Shown: in pieces, positions 60,207-64,000 of the stretch
Position numbering within the stretch: position 1 is the stretch's first letter
Layout of the letters: every line of letters begins with the position of its first letter
Assembly: GCA_017936375.1 (NCBI GenBank)
Contig: JAGBFR010000059.1
Coordinates: 20,971-84,970 of the forward strand
Direction of reading: 5' to 3'
Length of the DNA stretch: 64,000 nucleotides
Source: Clostridia bacterium
Lineage (GTDB): Bacteria; Bacillota; Clostridia; Christensenellales; Aristaeellaceae
Program-made: the position numbers and the translations under genes
Notes under the pieces: generated by a model
Databases searched by the model: none
Seen by the model: only the letters and a program-made list of their open reading frames with translations
Told to the model about the DNA's origin: nothing

Positions 60207-61513
60207 ACGCGCACCCCCATCAGGTCGTAGGCCTTCGCGCCGGTGATCTTCACGTTGACAAACGTGCCGACCTCGCACGGCGTGTCGGAGCCGAAGTAGA
60301 TATTGCCGTCCGTCTCCGGCGCTTCAAACTCGCTGCGGCCGACATAGCGGCTGCCGCGCTTTTTTTCCACCAGCACGCGGCAGGTCGTGCCCACGCGCGC
60401 CTTATTCTGCTCCAGAGAGATCTTATGCTGCAGGGTCATCAGCCGGTCATAGCGCGCCTGCTTGACCGCCTCGTCCACCTGGTCGGGCATCTCCGCCGCC
60501 AGCGTCCCCTCCTCCGGGGAGAAGGTGAAGGCGCCCATGCGGTCAAACTTCGTCTCGGCGACGAAGTCCATCATCTCCTCAAAGTCGCGCTCCGTCTCGC
60601 CCGGGAAGCCGACCATCATCGTCGTGCGCAGCATCATGCCGCGCTCCTTGAACTTTTTGCACACCTCGCGGATATGCTCGCTGGTGTCCGTGCGGTTCAT
60701 ATCGGTGAGGACGTGCTGGCTGATGTGCTGCATCGGCAGGTCGAGGTACTTGCAGACATTGGGCAGGGAGGCGATGGTATCCAGCAGCCGGTCGTCCACG
60801 CGCTCGGGATAGCAGTAGAGCGTGCGCAGCCACTCGACGCCCGGGATCACCGCGACCTCGGCAAGCAGCTCGGGCAGCTGGCTCGCGCCGCCGTTGTCCG
60901 TGCCGTAGCGGGTGGTGTCCTGCGCGATGAGGGTGAATTCCTTCACGCCCTCGGACGCGAGGCGGCGCACCTCGGCGAGGATATCCGCCTTGGGCCTTGA
61001 GCGGTAGCGGCCGCGGATCAGCGGGATGGCGCAGTAGGAGCACCAGTTATCGCAGCCCTCGCCGATGCGGATGTAGGCGCTGTACTTCGGGGTCGTCAGC
61101 ACGCGGCCGAACTCGAAGAACGTGCCGTCGTCGTCCGTATAGACCGGGCGCGCGCCGGCAAACGCCTCACGGATCGCGTCGTCGAGCTTCTTATATTCAT
61201 TGACGCCCATGATGACGTCCACCTCGGGCATCTCCTCAAGGATCGCCTCCGGATAGCGCTGGGCGAAGCAGCCCGTCGCCACCAGCAGGCGGCAGCGGCC
61301 CTCGTCCTTATACTGCGCCATCTCAAAGATGGTGGAGATGGCCTCCTCCTTCGCCGGCTGGATGAAGCCGCAGGTATTGACGATGATGACCTCGGCCTTC
61401 GCAGGATCGGCGACGATCTGGTAGCCGCGGTCCTTGAGAAAGCCGAGCATCTGCTCGGAGTCCACGCGGTTCTTGCTGCAGCCAAGGGAAATAAGTCCAA
61501 CAGTAATGGCCAA
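60203..61513 (-). CDS. rimO: Ribosomal protein uS12 (Asp-89) methylthiotransferase
   Basis: 436 residues. N-terminal SLGCSKNRVDSEQM (UPF0004 domain), radical-SAM CxxxCxxC in CDNWCSYC (about 146-153) and a TRAM domain at the C-terminus. It adds a methylthio group to an Asp of uS12. The first codon is TTG (61513) with AAAGGAG upstream. Followed by overlapping pgsA. Confidence 0.95.
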   Translation of the reverse strand: MAITVGLISLGCSKNRVDSEQMLGFLKDRGYQIVADPAKAEVIIVNTCGFIQPAKEEAISTIFEMAQYKDEGRCRLLVATGCFAQRYPEAILEEMPEVDVIMGVNEYKKLDDAIREAFAGARPVYTDDDGTFFEFGRVLTTPKYSAYIRIGEGCDNWCSYCAIPLIRGRYRSRPKADILAEVRRLASEGVKEFTLIAQDTTRYGTDNGGASQLPELLAEVAVIPGVEWLRTLYCYPERVDDRLLDTIASLPNVCKYLDLPMQHISQHVLTDMNRTDTSEHIREVCKKFKERGMMLRTTMMVGFPGETERDFEEMMDFVAETKFDRMGAFTFSPEEGTLAAEMPDQVDEAVKQARYDRLMTLQHKISLEQNKARVGTTCRVLVEKKRGSRYVGRSEFEAPETDGNIYFGSDTPCEVGTFVNVKITGAKAYDLMGVRV

Positions 61514-61569
61514 TTCGATTCTCCTTTATCGACGTGAAAAGGTCAGAATATGCAAACGGATACAGAATA

Positions 61570-61598
61570 ATTCTATCATATGAAGGGGGGAAATTCAA
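61570..61598 (-). promoter_or_regulatory. Promoter of rimO-pgsA-cinA
   Basis: Minus strand: TTGAAT (61598-61593), 17-base spacer, TAGAAT (61575-61570). Confidence 0.65.
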
Positions 61599-61609
61599 GA
61601 AAAAAGGAT

Positions 61610-61741
61610 GGGGCGCGGAAGCGGGCGGGCGGGAACCTCATCCGTCATTGCCTGCGGCAATGCCACCTTCCCCTCACAGGGGAAGGCTTTTGGAGCTGAC
61701 GCAAACCCGGAAGCCCTGCCGCGACAGGACGCGGAAGATTC
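61610..61741 (+). repeat. Family D fragments flanking a family A repeat
   Basis: GCGCGGAAGCGGGCGGGCGGG is fused to A (61621-61692; hairpin CATTGCCTGCGGCAATG, CCTTCCCCTCACAGGGGAAGG); then a D-like CCCTGCCGCGACAGG...GCGGAAG. Confidence 0.75.
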
Positions 61742-61759
61742 CATTCCTTGTGTGCACCC

Positions 61760-61788
61760 ATTATAGCACACCTCTCCCGCAAAAACAA
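61760..61788 (-). promoter_or_regulatory. Second minus-strand promoter upstream of rimO
   Basis: TTGTTT (61788-61783), 17-base spacer, TATAAT (61765-61760). A transcript would pass through the A/D repeats before rimO. From 61789 to 62021 I see no further gene or site. Confidence 0.5.
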
Positions 61789-62021
61789 GAACATTTGTTC
61801 CCATGCATGGAAATTTATCGTTTTCTTTCCTCTCCGTCCGCGGTCCTCCTTCGCTGCGCATGCCGCGCCCCTGAGGCGGCGCTCCATTCCCGCAACAATG
61901 ATCATATCTGCACGGTTTTCGTGCCTTTCTGACACGCAAGCGCGCCCCCGCAGGCGGTAAGATAGAGGCAGGAAAGCAGGACACTCCTGCAAAGCCATTC
62001 CATGCAAAGGCGGTGCTGACC

Positions 62022-62987
62022 ATGACCAAGAAGCAGCGCATCCTCAACGCGATTCAGGGGATGCCGACGGACCGGGTGCCCACCTCCTGGTACACCCATT
62101 TCCCCGACCAGCGCGACAATACCGTGGCCGATCAGGTCGCCTGGGCAAAGGCGGCAGACATGGACATGCTCTGCGTGGAGACCGACGGCTACATGCAGTT
62201 CGACTGCGGAAACACCGACCTGAGCAGCCCCGCGGCCCTGCTGGCACTGCGCCCGCACAGGGCGGCGGACCCCTACATCGCCGGGCAGGTGGATCGGGCG
62301 CGCCGCATTGCCGATGGGCTGTGCGATGACGCCGCCGTCACCTACATGCTCTTTACGCCCTATTCCACGATCAAGCACTCCACGGGCAGCGAATGGCTGG
62401 TGCTGGACATGCTGCGCGACGCGCCGGACGCGGTGCACCACGCCATGCAGGTCATCGAGGAGGACAATTTCCTGCTGATGGAGCAGCTCAAAAAGGAAGC
62501 CGGGCTGGACGGCGTCTTTATCTCGCTGCAGAACAATGAGATCGACCGCTACACGGCGGAGGAATACCGCGAGCTGCTCGCCCCGTGGGACGACCGCCTG
62601 CTGGCCAGGGCGCAGGAGACGTTCCCCTTCACGGTGCTGCACCTGTGCGCATGGCGCGGGGTTCCCAATCGGATGGAGGGCTGGCAGCGCCACCGCGCTC
62701 AGGTGATCAACTGGGCGTGCCACATCGAGACCGACCTGGGGCTCAAGGCGGGGCGCAGCTTCTTCCACCCCGGCGCCGCGCTCATGGGCGGCTTTGACAA
62801 CCGCCCGTGCGGCATTCTGCACTGGGGCAATGAGCAGCAGATCAAGGCCTACACCCACCGCCTGCTGGACGCCGCCGGCACCAATCGGCTCATCCTCAGC
62901 GCCGACTGCTCCGTGCAGGGCGATACCCCGGCGGAGCATCTGCGCTGGGTCAGGGAGGCCTGCGAGACCTACGCCGCCCGCGGATGA
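62022..62987 (+). CDS. Uroporphyrinogen decarboxylase-fold protein (MtaA-like methyltransferase group)
   Basis: 321 residues. KKQRILNAIQGMPTDRVP is the common family start. The late motifs HLCAW and SADCSVQ give a His-x-Cys and a distant Cys, as in zinc-dependent MtaA/MtbA-type methylcobamide transferases rather than true UroD (HemE). No corrinoid protein is adjacent; the substrate is unknown. The ATG at 62022 has AAAGGCGG eight bases upstream. Confidence 0.82.
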   Translation: MTKKQRILNAIQGMPTDRVPTSWYTHFPDQRDNTVADQVAWAKAADMDMLCVETDGYMQFDCGNTDLSSPAALLALRPHRAADPYIAGQVDRARRIADGLCDDAAVTYMLFTPYSTIKHSTGSEWLVLDMLRDAPDAVHHAMQVIEEDNFLLMEQLKKEAGLDGVFISLQNNEIDRYTAEEYRELLAPWDDRLLARAQETFPFTVLHLCAWRGVPNRMEGWQRHRAQVINWACHIETDLGLKAGRSFFHPGAALMGGFDNRPCGILHWGNEQQIKAYTHRLLDAAGTNRLILSADCSVQGDTPAEHLRWVREACETYAARG

Positions 62988-63006
62988 TCCTTATTTAAGC
63001 CAACAA

Positions 63007-63054
63007 AAAGCGCACTTTCCTGCCTTCCGCAAAGGGGAAGGGAAAGTGCGCTTT
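63007..63054. terminator. Bidirectional terminator between UroD-family gene and hepT
   Basis: AAAGCGCACTTTCC (63007-63020) / GGAAAGTGCGCTTT (63041-63054) with inner TGCCTTCC/GGGAAGG pairing. Confidence 0.85.
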
Positions 63055-63099
63055 GCTGTATTTGCCTGTTATAAAGGGGATATTCTGTGACTCTTCCAT

Positions 63100-63495
63100 T
63101 CAGCATGAAACGGCCAGCTTCTCCCTGAGCGCATCAAAGAGCGAAAGATAGGCACCGACGATTTCCTCATAGATCTCCTGCGCCTGCGCCTCGCTGTAGA
63201 CATGCGAGGTCAGATTGCGCGCCTGCAGAAGGGACAGCCACCCCGCCTCGTCCTCGACAAGGCCGCAGGCATACGCCTGACGCATGACGGATTTCGGACT
63301 GTCGATCCCGACAAAGCCCTCGTCCAGCAGGAATTCACGGCAGGCCTTCCACGCGAGCTCACAGGTGAATTCAAAGCGCTGAATGACGCCGTCGCGCACG
63401 GCGGCGCTGCCCGTCTGATCAAACTCGGCAACAGCCTCCTTCGTCCGCTCAAGGGCCTTGGCAAACTGCATGGCCTTCGTCACTCTCTGCTCCAT
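63100..63495 (-). CDS. hepT: HEPN-domain toxin, HepT-like (HI0074 family)
   Basis: 131 residues, mostly helical. FEFTCELAWKACREFLLDEGF is the HI0074/NTase-substrate-binding pattern, and R93-N-L-T-S-H98-V-Y100 gives the Rx4-HxY motif of HEPN RNases of the HepT type. In characterised pairs MntA adenylylates the Tyr to silence the RNase. The start overlaps the mntA-like stop. Confidence 0.85.
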   Translation of the reverse strand: MEQRVTKAMQFAKALERTKEAVAEFDQTGSAAVRDGVIQRFEFTCELAWKACREFLLDEGFVGIDSPKSVMRQAYACGLVEDEAGWLSLLQARNLTSHVYSEAQAQEIYEEIVGAYLSLFDALREKLAVSC

Positions 63496-63773
63496 AATTC
63501 AACGCCATCCCTTTCTATTTCATGCAGCAGCACTGCGTCCGTATTCTCCCTGATCGGAACGATATCAAACTTCAGCAGCGTCGGCAGATCATCCATCGCG
63601 GCGCGGAATGCCATCTCGTGCTTCCGCTCCAGACCATGTACAGCCAGATCAATATCGCTGGCTTTCCTGTAATCGCCGCGGGCGCGGGAGCCAAAGAGCT
63701 CAAGCCGCTGCACGCCAAAGCGCCCGGCAATATCGCCCATCTGCCCAATGAGCTGATGCGTCAAGCCATGCAT
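63480..63773 (-). CDS. mntA: MNT-domain antitoxin, MntA-like nucleotidyltransferase
   Basis: 97 residues. GSRARGDYRKASDIDLAV (28-45) is the minimal nucleotidyltransferase GSxxRG...DxD pattern, with a further Asp in KFDIVPI. It probably adenylylates the HEPN partner encoded next (15-base overlap). RBS GGGGGCGGG is just before the ATG. Confidence 0.87.
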   Translation of the reverse strand: MHGLTHQLIGQMGDIAGRFGVQRLELFGSRARGDYRKASDIDLAVHGLERKHEMAFRAAMDDLPTLLKFDIVPIRENTDAVLLHEIERDGVELWSRE

Positions 63774-63810
63774 TATCCCGCCCCCTTATCAAGCGTTATC
63801 ATCCATTTTT

Positions 63811-63839
63811 ATGATAGCACACCGCAGGTCGATGCGCAA
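63811..63839 (-). promoter_or_regulatory. Promoter of the mntA-hepT pair
   Basis: Minus strand: TTGCGC (63839-63834), 17-base spacer, TATCAT (63816-63811). Confidence 0.65.
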
Positions 63840-63896
63840 GAAAAAAGCGGGCCGCAAAGCCAATGTCATTAAGATAATGGCATGAACCAAGAAAAG

Positions 63897-63941
63897 AAGG
63901 ACTGTAACGAGAAACAAAACTCGGTATAGTCCTTTTTTCTA
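63897..63941 (+). terminator. Terminator-like hairpin in AT-rich right-hand edge
   Basis: AAGGACTGTAACGAG pairs with CTCGGTATAGTCCTT (two non-Watson-Crick positions), followed by TTTT. A GCCA...TGGC palindrome precedes it (63860-63883). The region is A/T-rich and runs off the window, so the element it belongs to cannot be identified. Confidence 0.6.
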
Positions 63942-64000
63942 TACAATTTTGCAGAAACACTTGACAAATCAGGAAAAAACGGTAGCGAAGCCTTCATTGC

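Overview
The window looks like a GC-rich, spore-forming Bacillota chromosome of class Clostridia, probably a gut commensal. Evidence: a valine T-box leader on valS, an FMN riboswitch on an ECF transporter module, spoIIID next to an MreB/Mbl gene, trmFO, hslVU, a DUF951 gene, and the rimO-pgsA-cinA-recA order. Nearly all genes lie on the minus strand, so the window is probably one replichore arm in a single orientation. Several minus-strand genes appear to start with TTG, and sigma-A type promoters with 17-base spacers are easy to see. No rRNA, tRNA, prophage, complete IS element or CRISPR array was found.

Layout. 1-2 kb: flavoprotein pair of the GlpA/GlpB-like type. 2-5 kb: ABC importer of the TrpXYZ type. 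5-9 kb: gdhA, a Gfo/Idh/MocA oxidoreductase and a lysophospholipase-like hydrolase. 9-10 kb: small XRE regulator with a membrane partner and a visible operator. 10-18 kb: T-box, 55-residue membrane protein, valS, folC, rsmH, a flavin-binding protein, rsmI and a nitroreductase. 18-27.5 kb: GT14 glycosyltransferase, then hslU, hslV, trmFO, topA, dprA and an esterase, which resembles the Bacillus dprA-topA-trmFO-xerC-clpQ-clpY-codY locus without xerC and codY. 27.5-31 kb: MocR regulator and a Tet(M)/EF-G-like GTPase. 32-35 kb: an orphan DNA methyltransferase, a duplicated beta-barrel protein and trmD, divergent from a Cys-rich protein. 35-43 kb: VOC protein, AT-rich membrane protein, a lipoprotein with seven peptidoglycan-binding repeats plus HAD phosphatase, and a TrkA-N/RyR membrane protein. 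43-49 kb: mbl, spoIIID, truA, ecfT, ecfA2, ecfA1 and the FMN riboswitch. 48.5-51 kb: two CobW-type GTPases. 51-56.5 kb: malic enzyme, lepB, DUF951, a small alarmone synthetase, DUF1858, a small membrane protein and a CarD-type regulator. 56.6-61.5 kb: recA, cinA, pgsA, rimO. 62-64 kb: UroD-family protein and a HepT/MntA-type toxin-antitoxin pair.

The most unusual feature of the window is in the spacers. At least five families of short palindromic repeats occupy most of the longer intergenic gaps. They are called A to E here. Families A and B occur as single modules and as inverted pairs about 130-180 bp long, similar in architecture to REP/BIME elements. Their central hairpin changes sequence from copy to copy while keeping its pairing. 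Family C, about 95 bp, sits inside copies of B and D, twice with what look like the same junctions in B. I know of no name for these families.

Other points: an FMN riboswitch drives a generic ECF energizing module plus truA with no S component; a 42-bp tandem array separates hslV from hslU; a MocR protein has Arg where the PLP lysine is expected; a CobW protein lacks CxCC and ends in a DUF1980-like domain; and a strong terminator lies in the carD leader. All functional calls come from reading motifs by eye, without database searches.
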